Program-made: the position numbers and the translations under genes
Notes under the pieces: generated by a model
What the model was told of the DNA's origin: nothing
What the model saw: only the letters and a program-made list of their open reading frames with translations
Databases searched by the model: none
Source of the DNA: Erythrophleum ivorense
Lineage: Eukaryota > Streptophyta > Magnoliopsida > Fabales > Fabaceae
DNA length: 64,000 nt
Reading direction: 5' to 3'
Assembly: GCA_026724425.1 (NCBI GenBank)
Contig: JAIUCV010000001.1
Location: 4,040,001-4,104,000, forward strand
Part shown: piece by piece, positions 48,666 through 60,280 of the stretch
Numbering within the stretch: position 1 is the first letter of the stretch
How the letters are laid out: each line of letters begins with the position of its first letter

Positions 48666-50354
48666 CCATATAACATGTAAAGAGATAGTCTCTTGTAAGG
48701 AGAAAAGAGCAGCAATGGCTTCATAATTTAGGAGATAAATGCATGTGGACTATTGAGGTTAAAAACCAATAATAAGTGAGTTCCAATAAACCACATAAGA
48801 AAAGAAACAAAATTCTGATTATACAGGATACAACGCCTTGCAGATTTACAAATTAAAGAATTTCACTTTCATTTAAATAAGCAAAACTAAATTTATAGAA
48901 CTTTAAGACAAATTAAATAGGAAAAAAAGAGTGAATATTAAAATTTACTCTTTAATTAAAACATACTTTTTCTTTTTAACTTGGTTTTATAAATTTTGAC
49001 TTTTCCATTTAAATCTTCTGAGTCATCAATAAATAACCCTTATGTTAAGTTCTTCAACAAAAGGTTAGCAGAAATAATCATGTAAAATAACTGAAAATTA
49101 ATAAAACTGTAATTGTGACTAAAATGTGAAAAAAGAAGTCTCATAATATCTTTATTTTTATTCAAAATTCAATGTTTTGATACGTCTATTTTTTTTTTAC
49201 AATTTGTCGTCACAATTAATGGATTACATTAATTTTTAGTTAACCTAATAATTGTTTATTTTTAACGAACTAGATGTAAAAGATTTATTGAATGCGAAAT
49301 ACACTTCAAAATATTAAAATGAGAAGATCAAAATTTTAAAAAAATATATCTTTATAGAAATAAAATATTAATTCATGGAAAAAAAAAACACGATTACATT
49401 ATCTTATCTACTTGTATATAGTGCACTGCTACACGCAAGTACTAATTTGCAGAGGGCAGGGGGTGCTGGCCCTCCCATAGAGTTTTGTACTACAACGGGA
49501 GTGAAAAATGACACCTGGATTCTCTGTGATGCGTGTGTTATACGTATTTTAATTTGGATTATTTAAATTAAATTTAAATGATTTAATTTCAGAAAACTTT
49601 TTTATAGTTAATAATTATAAAATTATTTTTATTTATGTTTTATATCTTTCAAACTAAAAAATTTTTAAAATTAAAAAATATATAAAATCTAAACCGGATC
49701 TAAATCATCTAAATATGCATATTTCAATTTTGCACTGGATTCATGGGCTAAAAAATGTGTAAGGAAGAAACAAATATTAGTGGAATTATAGTTATAGGAG
49801 AAAAATTTGAGAAACATGTGTGAATTTTAGACAGTTAATACTTAATTATCACAATTTATAAAATTTTTATATAAATTATGAATTTGTTATCTTTTTTTTT
49901 CGCCCCCTATAATTTATTTCTACATCCGTCATTGGCTACACGTCTTATTAGCTACATACTCTCAAAAAGACTAACTTCCACTCTACCCCCTCCTTGAAGA
50001 AATGTACAAATTGAAGATAATATTTGATATGTAAGAACCTAAATCTGAAACAACTTTCAATTAGCTGTTTGATAAGATGAAGGAGCTAGTGGCATTAATT
50101 GTCAACGGATGTGTTTGGGTGAAACTGCCAAACTATACATATGCTTCCATTTGGCCACCATATATAACACCATATATATATATATCCTAAGATATTAATC
50201 ACTATTTTGAGTAATATTAACCAACATGGATTGCTTGGTCTCTTTTGTCCACTTGTCCTCCTTATAGAAAGCATTATAATGATTGCTTCTGTTCTGCCTC
50301 TAACCAAACTATATAAGCCACTTGCCTCAAGTATTGTGAAGCACATGCAGTTTT
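48666..50354. other. AT-rich spacer
   Basis: No gene recognised. A 60-codon + strand frame ending at 50355 (LFCPLVLLIESIIMIASVLP ...) is hydrophobic but has no start codon or known domain. Confidence 0.45.
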
Positions 50355-50445
50355 AATTTTCAACGTGATGACTTGTCTTTTAATTCAAACGTTTGACTGC
50401 GATAAAAACGTTGGGTTTAAAAGACAGGTCATCACGTCGAGAATT
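50355..50445. repeat. 91-nt hairpin with 40-bp arms
   Basis: The left arm (50355-50394) and right arm (50406-50445) match at 34 of 40 positions when one is reversed, with an 11-base loop GACTGCGATAA. The best part of the stem is ACGTGATGAC(T/C)TGTCTTT. Confidence 0.85.
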
Positions 50446-52260
50446 ACAATTTTTATTGGTAGATGCCCATAAGAATACTATAATTAAATAAAAGAGACAA
50501 TTATATATTAAACACCTAATTATTTGATCAAGAAAATGTTATTAAAAAATAATTATAATGCATTAAGGAAGATTCATGTTACTATCTCTAACAATTTAAT
50601 CAAACTCTAAACTAGTGTTTGATAAAAAATCTACAAGTTATGGTCGAAGCTCATACATTTTAGCCGATAGTATTGTGAACACTGAACAGATTCCTTACAT
50701 ATATATATATATATATATATTATTCATTGGTTGAAGTTTTTAGGTAAAGGTCAACCCTTGCTAAGATAATCTGCGTGTCTAATTTCTCCTTTTCTTTTTT
50801 CTACACATTTCCATTTAGCCTTTTTTGTCCCTTACGGAAAACAAAGATTTAGGAGTTGGAGCTAAAAGAGTTCTTATTTTCTTAAATTAATATTTGAAGA
50901 CAAAAATAGCAATCAAGAACCTTAATTTATAAGAGTTGGCGTCGCATTCGAGATATAAATGTGAACAATCAAGATACAAAAGCTAAAAACGGCCATTATG
51001 ACTATAATTAAGGGATGAGTTTATGAATTTAGAGAGAACGCTCGCAATCTTTTTATTAATCAAGGATTCAATTGTTTTCTCTACAAAATGAGGGGATAAA
51101 TATTGATTCCACTCACAGAATGTGTTTGTCTTCAAAGTTTCCTGAATTTTTTTTTGATTTCCTAAGTGTACCAATTATTTTAATTAGTTCATCTGTATTA
51201 GAGCCATCATAAATAAATTAGCAGTTAATTTTAATTTCGGTAATGTTTAAAATGAAAACTCAATATGTGACTTTTAATTAAGTCTATTTTAAATTTCTCA
51301 ATCTTTTATATATGTTGAATATCTCAAATATTGACCTTAAGTTTGGTGAAAAATATACTTTTGCTTTTATAATTAAGATAAAATTTACAATTGTAAGAAC
51401 TCCAAAATTCCCAACAAAAAAGTTCATTTATATACACGCCACATTATTGGATCAATGCTAGCTAGTTTTATAAAATCTCCAACAATTTCTATCCAATTAA
51501 TGTAATCAATTAGTTGGCACCTAACGGGGTTAATAATCATATGACCAATATTTCTAGTAAAATCAGTGGTGACCTAGTTGTTTTCTTTTATATACGCATA
51601 ATGGCACACAAGGTATAATTCAAAACTTCTTAAAATTATTACTCAAATTCTTAGTAGCTTCAATATATTCTGATTGAAGTCCGAAATAGGATTTTTGGAG
51701 GTGAGTTAGTGCTGTTGAGCTAATATTTATGGGTCAAATACTGATGTATATAATAACTTAATACTGTCTCGACCTCAATCAACTTGCAAGCCGACATTAC
51801 CCCCCCCCCCCCAAAAAAAAAGCGTGGATTGCTTCATTAATGCTCTATATGATACTCTTTCTAGATATATATAGTAATACTAATAATAAATAAAGACATA
51901 AAATAAGAGAAAAACAATACTCATTTAGTCAAGGTTGCTAAGCATTACCGACCATCTCTTACATTAAAAAAACAAAAGAAAACTTCCATAAAAAATAACA
52001 CATTATTACAATTATGAAGCCATCATGTCTTTAATTATTTTATTCCATGTTGAATAGAAAATAGAGCAAGAGTACAAAGGAAAAACAAAACTTTAATTGT
52101 AATTTTGTGTGACAGCCAAGAGTAAGTTTGCCCTTAAATTAACCTATAGAATACAGTGAAGTATACAACAAACCAAAGAAAATGTTGCACCCAAATTGTC
52201 TAACATACATAATTAATTTGTTCATTCCTATCTCGTTATCCCTTTCTTTTTGTCCTATTT
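50446..52260. other. AT-rich spacer, 3' flank of the second NFD4-like gene
   Basis: No gene found. It includes (TA)n at 50697-50720 and a run of 13 C followed by 9 A at 51800-51821. TTTATT words near 52037 could serve as a poly-A signal (- strand) for the gene ending at 52261. Confidence 0.5.
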
Positions 52261-54948
52261 CTAACCCTCCTTCATCACCAATTGCTTCTCACCGTTGACC
52301 TCTTCCGCCCTGTCACTGCTTCTGGTCCCATTCTCTGCCGGCGCCACCGTCGTTTCTGTCTCAGTTGTGGCCGTGGGTTCCGCGGCCTCCCGGAACCTCT
52401 TGTAGATGTCACCTTTGTAAAACTTCCTTGTTCTGGCCACTAAAATGAGAGATATAATGGCACCAAAGAAAGTCGCAGCTGTGATAATGATAAATGACGT
52501 TTTGAAGCAATCTGCCCCAACACAATTCAACTCCTGCCCCGGCTTTCTTTGTAACCCTAAAGCTGCCAATTGCTTGCTAGCCTCTTTATCATACAAATGC
52601 CCAGTGATCCTCACATTAAGAATGTACAACCCAACTGGGCTAGCTGCCCCACCAAAATTGTAAAGAGTTGAATAGTACTTCAGCCCAAATAGTTCAGATA
52701 TTATAGCAAAAAGCAAAGGCCATTGTGCCCCAAAACTAAACCCGATAATCACGGAAGCCGCATAGAGACCATTCTTCACATCAAAAGCTATCAAAAGATG
52801 TCCCACACATGACACTAGGAGAATCAGAGTGAGCATGAGAGGACGAGGGAACTTATACTTGGTTAAATAGTATTCAGACACAAAACCTGAGAAGACACGT
52901 CCTAGGTAGTTCCAAATGCTCACTAGTGACACGAATGTGGCAATACTCGTCTTTGGGTATCTCAGTGATGCCCCAATCTGCCCCAAATTGTCTATTGCAG
53001 TCAAAGTCCCTCCAACCCCACAAATGCACGCCAAAAACAGTATTATCATGTCTATACTGAAAAGGGCTTGAAGAATAGTATAATCCTCACCTCTTTTCGG
53101 TGGGCTAAAAATATTCTGCCACCACCGAATCTCTTGTTGACCTTCTCGTATTGCTTTAGTTATATCTGTGGAATTATTTGAATTTTTATGAACACTTGTC
53201 CCGCTCTCAGCTGGGGCGGTGATGACTATGTTCTTCACCGGATCAACGAGGGCGAGGCGTTTTGCTTGCCAGACCTTGTATTCCTCGATGTAGACGATGG
53301 CGACGGGGAGGAAAAGGAGGAAGAAGACGACGGCAGCGCTTAGGCCGTACTCGGGCTGAGTGAAGTGGGTCTCTTTCTGGACGATGATCATGAGCATGAG
53401 GAAGGCGGCGAGGCCGAGGGAGATATAGAGAAAGTTGTAGAAGACCTTGAGCTCGTTGGGGTGGCGGACGGGGGTCATGTAGCGGATGGTTCGGAGGAAG
53501 GCGAAGGATATGGCGGCGGGAAGCCAGCCTATGAGGAGGATCAAAGCCTTTGTGTCGTCGTAATAGAAGGCGTAATATAACTGAGTTATGATGGCTCCGC
53601 TTAGACCCACGTAGCCTTTCAGAATCCCCAGCACAACCCCTCGGCTTTCCGGGAAGTTCTTCACGCATGTCACCAGAGACCCCGTGTTCGCGAAAGTCTG
53701 AGAGTTCGCACCTTCAAAAGGCAGATTGATCAGAATTTTTGTCACTTCTAATTGATGAATGAAAAAAAACATTATGATTAAGGGAAAACATATGTTATAC
53801 GAATTCAATTCTTATTGTTTTATGCTCCGTACTATGATAATTAATAAATTTTAGGAATCACATTTGCAGTTAAAGGTTCTTCATGTCTCTATTATGAAGT
53901 GTCCATGAATTCAAACAAGTCCTTCCAGCTGCCAAAATTTATTTCTTTGATGAAATAAGGTGGACTTATATGAACCGGGATCCTCTGCGCATAATCTGGA
54001 CTGTTCAGATTAGATCTGGACGGTCCATATTTTATAAAAATAATTTTTGTTTTTCATGCAAAAAAAATTATTTTTTAAATGTCTTTCAGTTATAAAAATA
54101 ATTTTATTTTTTATTTTTTATCTTATGATATTAAAAAAATTTTAAAATTAAAAAAAATTATATAAAATCTGGACCGTCCAAATCACATTTGGACGGCCCA
54201 GATGGATGCGCAGGCTGTGCGCACAGATCCAGACGTGGACTTATATGTGACATATATCTTAGAATATCATTAGTCTAAAAGTAATTAAGTGACATTATTA
54301 TCAAATTATAAACTTTATTAAGTGTTGGTTATAACCTCTCCAATAAATAATTTTTTTACACCTCATCATGACATAATTGAGAATTTCAAAAGTTTCTTTA
54401 CTTATTTCTATTTTTATCAAAAATTGTGATAACAACCAAACCAACAAAAAAGACTTTATTTAAATTTGTTCATAATAAAATTAGACGAAAAAGTTTAATA
54501 AAAGGGGCATTGCTACTTTTTATCTTAGGTGGATCCGCCGGTACGCACCTATGCAGATATAGAGGCACATATGCCAAACTTGGGGTTTCGGTATTTTCTG
54601 GGCGACCGCAAGCCATATCATGAAATAGCCGAAGAAGTTGAGGACGGCGCCGATGATGAGCACCACCCACGGTGGCGTGAACTCGTTGATTAGCCCAGAA
54701 AGGATACCAACGTTGGCACCGACGTCCTTGAAGAAGCTGAGGAGGTTGAGGGTGCTTTGGTCGTAGCCGAGAGCAGCTTTGATATCCGGGGAGTAGAGGC
54801 CGAACATATAGGTGGCTCCGGCGGCGGCCATGATCAGAAAAGATGCAAACACGACGAACCACCGGCTGGCGATCACTTGGACGGCGAGGCCCTTCATGTC
54901 GGACCACCCGTGAACGCCGCCGACGGGACTCCCTCTGGCAACCACCAT
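52261..54948 (-). CDS. Nodulin-like / MFS membrane protein (NFD4-like), two exons
   Basis: Exon 1 runs 54948-54549 and exon 2 runs 53711-52261; joined they give 616 residues. The junction is CATAG|GTGCGT to TTTGAAG|GTGCGAAC, which restores the reading I-G-A-N-S-Q-T-F. Exon 1 carries the start of the Nodulin-like half (SRWFVVFASFLIMAAAGATY, SPDIKAALGYDQSTLNLLSF). Exon 2 has CVKNFPESRGVVLGILKGYV, the central loop with a short Asn/Ser/Thr-rich part, RGEDYTILQALFSIDM, and the MFS half with SEYYLTKYKFPRPL and SELFGLKYYSTLYN. The tail after KFYKGDIYKRFRE is Thr/Glu-rich and longer than in the paralogue at 39217-41010, which lies 11 kb downstream on the same strand. A 12-span integral membrane transporter-like protein is expected; the substrate is unknown. 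An alternative start inside exon 2 (53808) reads intron sequence and is rejected. Confidence 0.94.
53712..54548 (-). other. Intron of the second NFD4-like gene (837 bp)
   Basis: It begins GTGCGTACC and ends TTTGAAG on the - strand. The splice keeps the frame and restores a conserved segment seen uninterrupted in the paralogue. It contains the MITE at 53973-54234. The remainder is AT-rich. Confidence 0.88.
53973..54234. mobile_element. MITE (262 bp) in the intron, same family as the one at 31363
   Basis: The left end reads AACCGGGATCCTCTGCGCA and the right end, reversed, GTCTGGATCTGTGCGCA. Internal words TCTGGAC/GGACGGTCC and GGACCGTCCAAATC/GATTTGGACGG recur in both MITEs. It is flanked by 13 identical bases, GTGGACTTATATG (53960-53972 and 54235-54247), longer than the 9-10 bp expected, so some of the match may be chance or the ends may be slightly off. 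Confidence 0.82.
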
Positions 54949-55010
54949 GTTTCTGGATATATGTTTTGGGTTGTTATGGAGTTAGAAGAGATGTGGGGAT
55001 GTTGGAGTCA

Positions 55011-55020
55011 ATATATAAAG
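55011..55020 (-). promoter_or_regulatory. Probable TATA box of the second NFD4-like gene
   Basis: The - strand reads CTTTATATATTGAC about 65 bases before the ATG at 54948. Confidence 0.55.
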
Positions 55021-55578
55021 AGCAAGAGACTTAATACTGTGACTTTTTTTATATAGTTGACTAGTAGTATTTGTGGATGACAACTTGTCCACATGTGCTA
55101 GTCATACACTATTTTAATTACTATTAAATTTTGGCATGGAAAAAAGCAAAATGAATATATATGTTATAATTTAGGAACTCCTTGTCGGAACTAGAGATGA
55201 GATAAGTTCTCAAAATTATATATTTCTCCATAAAAAGAAAAAAAAAAGGGCAATAAATTGGGGGAGTGAAAAGCTAATTTATTGGGTAAAAACCTTTGGA
55301 ATTAATTGCTAACATGTAGGAAATATATGTGATTGAAGTATAAGAATTAATTAGTATATGGATTAATGCAAAGCTCAACAAAGAGAAAAGTCTTAATTAA
55401 TAGTAAGTGATACTTATTAGTTTTCTTTAATAAGCAAGGAATTAATTCGATTGCCAGCCAAGTAGAGTTTTTTCTTTTTTTTTTCTTTTTCTTTAAGCAA
55501 TGTAGACTTGATGGTGGGTGGAGTTGGGTTATAAATTTTACAGTCGATTTTTTTTTTTAACAAAATTAGGATTGGAAG
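55021..55578. other. Upstream region of the second NFD4-like gene
   Basis: Non-coding and AT-rich. It includes pyrimidine-rich and poly-T stretches (about 55468-55495). No specific regulatory word is convincing except the TATA box just before it. Confidence 0.4.
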
Positions 55579-55586
55579 CTCTCTTG

Positions 55587-56415
55587 TAGGGGTGTACATG
55601 AGCAGGGTCGGGTCAGGGCGATACTTGGCCCGAAGCCCTACCTGATTAGGGTTTTGGACATATTTTTATGCTCGTAGTCCTGCCCAACCCGGAGAAGCCC
55701 GATTTTAAGGCGGGTTAGGGTGGCTCGGGGCGGCCCTAATAAGTAGGGCTGTACATGAGTAGGACCAAATTGAACATCTAGTATGTCTGATACCTGACCC
55801 GATTAAGACATGAAGCTTGTTTTTATACCCGTGGCCTTACTCAACTCTAATAAGTTCGATTTATGTTAGGATAGGATTAAGGCCGCTCAAACTAATTTTT
55901 TTTTAATGAATTGATATTTGTAATATAAAAATATTTTTACACAAACTTATAGACATATATTTCAAAACAACGGACTTTTAGAACTCTTATATTTGTATCA
56001 GTAATAAAAAAATGGTCTAGTATTATCAAGTAAAATATAATATATACTAACATAATTAGTCTTAGGTAAATATATATTTTTTCATTATTTAACAAAAGAA
56101 ATATCAATAAGGATTTACATCAATGATAAAAATAATTAAGAAGTAAAGAATATTTGTGTAAGTAATAAAAATTGCAGTATGTAAAGATAATTAAATGAAA
56201 TAAAAAAAAAGATGACAAGATATTAATAATTAAAAAAAGTAATTATTAGAGTGAGTTGGGTGAAACATACCTTCGCCCGTAACTCGTTCCGGCCCGGTAC
56301 GGAATAGTCTTGTTTAAAGTTATGCCCATTTATACTTTTAGCCCGACCCGACTGGACCCGATTAGACCAAGTTAGGGCGGGCCCCTAGGGCCAATCGGGT
56401 CGATGAACACCCGTA
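55587..56415. mobile_element. Non-autonomous hAT element (829 bp) with exact 8-bp target duplication
   Basis: It starts TAGGGGTGTACATGAGCAGG and ends with the inverse of TACGGGTGTTCATCGACCCG. Flanks are CTCTCTTG on both sides (55579-55586 and 56416-56423). It has no coding. The first 150 bp align with the reversed right end of the complete hAT at 36960-37136 (shared GGGTCAGGGCGA, CCCGAAGCCC, CATATTTTTATGC-like, AGCCCGATTTTA words). A second, diverged copy of the head begins at 55744 (TAGGGCTGTACATGAGTAGG). It lies 639 bp upstream of the ATG at 54948. Confidence 0.92.
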
Positions 56416-56423
56416 CTCTCTTG

Positions 56424-57300
56424 CATGTTTAAATATAGGAGTGCTTATAGTAAACTATGAGCTATCTAAAGGAAGTGATGGTACCTTTTTAAATTAACTT
56501 GAACTCAAGTATTTAAGAAGTATTTTGATTGAGGTCTGTCCGGAGGAAGAAAAAAAATTAATTTGGACAACTCATAAATAACCCAATCATATATAGAGAA
56601 CTTTTGAGGGTTCAAGTTGGTTCGAGTTTTTAGAGGCGAAGAACTTATTTATTTTTTAAAAGTATTTATTTTGATTCTTAGATGTTTGGCCTAATTTTTT
56701 AAAAAGTAAGTTGTGGTAGTAGAAATAGTTTTTCTATTGTGAAAAAGAACAGAAAATTAAGACTTTTTTAAAACAAAAGTATATATAAAAAATTAAATTT
56801 TCAAGATAATTTTATCTCTATTCAAAATTTTTATTTTTATTTATTTATTTGAATGCATGTTAATTGATAATAAAAAAAATTATCTAAAAATTTTCTACCA
56901 AACGTTATCACCCAGTAAATAAGAGAGTATCCTGTTGGAAAAATTAATTAATTTTTCTATGAATTAGTATTTATTAATTAATTATTACAATAATTAATAT
57001 AATATAATATATTGATATCATAATAATTTATTTAATAATAATTACTATATAAATAGATTAATTTTGATATATTATGAATAACTCATAATAATTGAGTTAT
57101 CCACAAACTTATTTAGAGAAAAGAATTCAACTTATAATTTATTTAAAATTAATTATTTTATTTATATTAGTTAAAGTTTGATTTTATATCAAGATAGAAT
57201 TTTGATCTATCTTTTGATAGCGTGTTTTGATAAATAGTAAAAAGCTTAAAAATCACATTTGTCGTATTTGCCTAAAGCAATACTTTATTACTTTGTCAAA
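56424..57300. other. AT-rich spacer
   Basis: No gene or bounded element recognised. Confidence 0.5.
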
Positions 57301-57452
57301 GATGTGATTTAAAAAAAAAAACGCTTATTCAAACATGCATTAAATAGTCATTAAGTATTATAAATTGTACTTCATGATGTAATTTAAAAGAAAAAAACGC
57401 TTATTCAAACATGCATTAAATAGTCATTAAGTATTATAAATCGTACTTATCC
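57301..57452. repeat. Tandem duplication, unit about 76 bp
   Basis: ACGCTTATTCAAACATGCAT followed by TAAATAGTCATTAAGTATTA occurs at 57321 and again at 57397, each copy preceded by a GATGT(G/A)ATTTAAAA segment. Very few differences, so it is recent. Confidence 0.9.
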
Positions 57453-57835
57453 CTCCACTTTGGCCCCTAAATCTGCTTCCTAGGTCCCCAGTCCTACCAT
57501 GAATTCAAATACTTCCTCCGGTCTTGTTTATAAGAAAATTTTAAGAGATTTTTTTGGTCCCAAAATATAAGAAACATGGTATATTTTTTTATTTTACTAA
57601 ATAATAAATGTCTTTTTTATCCTTCATTTATTGTTACATCTAATACACTTAACAATGCATCACATTTTTTCATGCAAAATAAAGATGGGTAAAATAAAAA
57701 AAATTATCAAATTTAAACATAATTAATGAGTTAAATTAATATTAACTATTTTTTTAATACCAGTCAAACAATTTTTTGTTTTTAATAAATAGGATCGGAG
57801 GATTATCTTATTTGATACTATCTATGATTAACTCT

Positions 57836-58192
57836 TGTTATTTTTCTATCAATATCCGCCTGCCTTCTAGACCCCACAGTTGGAATGAACTGATATGCAA
57901 GTGGGTGAGGGGGAAGTTGGCATTCAAGACTTATTTTTGTCGTTCTCTGTTCACATTGCCTTTTGCTTTTCGTCAAGCCGTAAAACATTTACGCATGTAT
58001 CAAGATAATACAGACTGGGTTGAGCATGAGTATATAGTTCTGTCAGAGGCATGGTACGGAGTCTTGTTTCCAACCACGCGCAATAATAACATTATGTTCC
58101 AGTATTGTAACTTAACATCAATGCCTGGATTTTCCTCAAACTCTGAATCGACGGGCGACTCCAACACCGATATTTGCATCCCTTGTATTTAG
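57836..58192 (+). CDS. Unrecognised ORF, possible gene fragment
   Basis: The open frame runs 57776-58192, but composition changes to balanced GC only from about 57845, so the first 20 codons may be chance. From there it encodes about 118 residues including PHSWNELICKWVRGKLAFKT, YQDNTDWVEHEYIVLSEAWY and a Ser/Asn/Asp-rich end (SSNSESTGDSNTD). I do not recognise a family. It has no signal peptide and no clear membrane segment in the later part. Surroundings are AT-rich non-coding DNA. It could be a captured exon, a pseudogene fragment or an unspliced exon of a gene I cannot see. The opposite strand also has a fair-length open frame (DVKLQYWNIMLLLRVVGNKT), so the strand is uncertain. Confidence 0.25.
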   Translation, partial: CYFSINIRLPSRPHSWNELICKWVRGKLAFKTYFCRSLFTLPFAFRQAVKHLRMYQDNTDWVEHEYIVLSEAWYGVLFPTTRNNNIMFQYCNLTSMPGFSSNSESTGDSNTDICIPCI

Positions 58193-60280
58193 TAAGGTTA
58201 GATTTAAAAAAAAAAATTACCGGAGATATTATCTAAATTAGTATATTTAGTATTTTGTATTTAATTTTATTCCTACATTTAATTTCTTAAATACCAGAGA
58301 TCCATACACCAATCTTTGTTATTATTATCTCCCTCTCCCTCCCCCCTCCCCCCCTCCCCCCCTCTCTCTATATATATACATACTTTGATCAATAAAAGAT
58401 AAAAAAGATATTTATTATTATCACGACAAGTAAGAGGAGAAGTAACTAGAAGTAATTCTTCTCTGCTTTCCAAAATAAATTTCTAATGTTCGTGATTTTA
58501 GTCTCATGCTATTTAAAAATGCTAATGTCACATAATTTCTTAACAAGTCTGCAGGAATTACTGTATTATAACAAGTATTATCCACTGCGAATTCTCGAGA
58601 GACTAAGTTAAATAAATGAAGATCGGTGGATTACGGGTGTAAACAAGTTGAGCTGCACTAAGGACTACTTTAAAACTCGGATCACACTGGGTTGTCAAAT
58701 TGGAAAAGTGATGAAGGGATTGTGATATTGGTTTATTTGATTCTCGAGATAAACAGGCCAAATCAATAAAAATAGACCAATAAAATTTGTAAAAACCAAG
58801 GAGGTTGGCCCCGAATTAATTAAAAATCAGTTCTTGATTTTTTTAGTGTAAATAAGGTATTTGGCATTCTATTATTGAAAGGTATGATGTTTAATGAATT
58901 TTACCTGGCTCATTTCACGTTAATTTATTGTCATATGCCAAAATTTTAAACTAATTTTAATATTTTAAATATATGTATATCAAATATTATTTTATAATAT
59001 ATTTATGAGTTTATTGATAAAATATTGTGTATATTTATACTTTTTTATTTATATTTATTATATGTATATTAAATATTATTTTATTTATATTATTTTATAA
59101 TATATTTATGAGTTTAACAACGGATAAAATATTAAACCTTGAATTGCTTCTTATTTTAATTTAGTACCCAGTCTAATTTTTAAAATATTAATGTTGAGTT
59201 CTTAGCTCTAAGCTAGCTTGACTTAGTTAATACACAAGTTGTTTAAGTTTGGTTTGAGAAATTAAACGAGTTTAATAATAAGATCAGATTTAGCTCACTT
59301 TATTAAACGAGAGATAGGGTTTTGGTTTGTGTGAACTTGCTTAAAATTTTTTCATAAATGAGTTTGGTAAGTAAAATGTATTTTGATGATACATAAAAAA
59401 GATCTTTAAACCTTATAGTATGTATCTCAAACAATTATACATAACATTTGAATATATATATATATATATATATTATTTTTAAACGAGTTGTTTATGAACT
59501 AAACGAGCTGAGTGTTAAATTTTTAAGCTTAAGCTTGTTTGTTAATAAATAAATTAAGTTAAAATAAATTTTTATACGAGCTGAACTCAAACCGTTTATA
59601 AACAACTCCGTTTAATTACCAATTTTAAATTAAACTATACAGGTAAACATGGAAAATAATAGAAACTTTTACTATAATCTAAAGAGGATTGATCTAATGA
59701 TAAAGGCAACCCATAGATGTATGGATTAGACGTACTTTTATTAATTCAATCGCTCAAATCTTAACTTTGTTTAAGGTCGAACTATAAGAATTATTTTTGC
59801 TAGTCTTCCAGTATCGGAAAATTTGAGTGTGTGTGTGTGTGTATAATTTTATCCTCTTTAATTAAGCAATACTCTATCATAACGCAATAACATTAGTTAA
59901 CATCACCAAAATTTGTCCTATCAAAATACCATGAGAGTAGCTAGTATTGATAAAACACACAATGTATATATTGATGTCAGAGCCCATTTTGTACGAGAAA
60001 GCATATTAATTGGGAAGTTTTGAGTTCGTCTTGTTAGGTTCATGTTCATCGATGTAAGGCTTCAAAGACTTAATAAGAGTGGAAAAAAAATACAGGGGTA
60101 AATATCCAACTTAAGTTTACATAATCTTAATTAAAGATTAAGATCGATATCATATGAGATATCAATTTATTAGAGCTGAGAGATTTTGGTAATTATTTTG
60201 CAGTTACAAATAAATAAGTTTAATAATTACAAAATTTATTAATTATGTGTGAACAAAAAAAATTATTTTAAATTTTCAGT
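58193..60280. other. AT-rich spacer
   Basis: No gene recognised. It holds a polypyrimidine tract (58329-58370), (TA)n at 59452-59473 and (GT)n at 59827-59842. Confidence 0.5.
58329..58370. repeat. Polypyrimidine tract, G-rich on the - strand
   Basis: About 42 bases of only C and T on the + strand, with runs CCCCCC, CCCCCCC and CCCCCCC separated by single T. The complement has at least four runs of three or more G, fitting a possible G-quadruplex or triplex. Confidence 0.85.

Noticed and set aside
50170..50355. Hydrophobic 60-codon + strand frame ending before the hairpin
   Set aside because: No start codon, passes through a (TA)n repeat, no domain; probably chance.
53243..53668. 141-codon frame on the - strand in the second NFD4-like gene
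   Set aside because: Out-of-frame shadow of exon 2, Arg/His/Pro-rich as expected from a GC-rich stretch.
53712..53808. Upstream ATG for the second NFD4-like gene within the long exon-2 frame
   Set aside because: The sequence before the AG acceptor at 53712 is intron-like; exon 1 at 54549-54948 supplies the family's true N-terminus.
59680..59780. SINE-like segment with weak A- and B-box words
   Set aside because: Box matches are poor and no tail or target duplication is visible.
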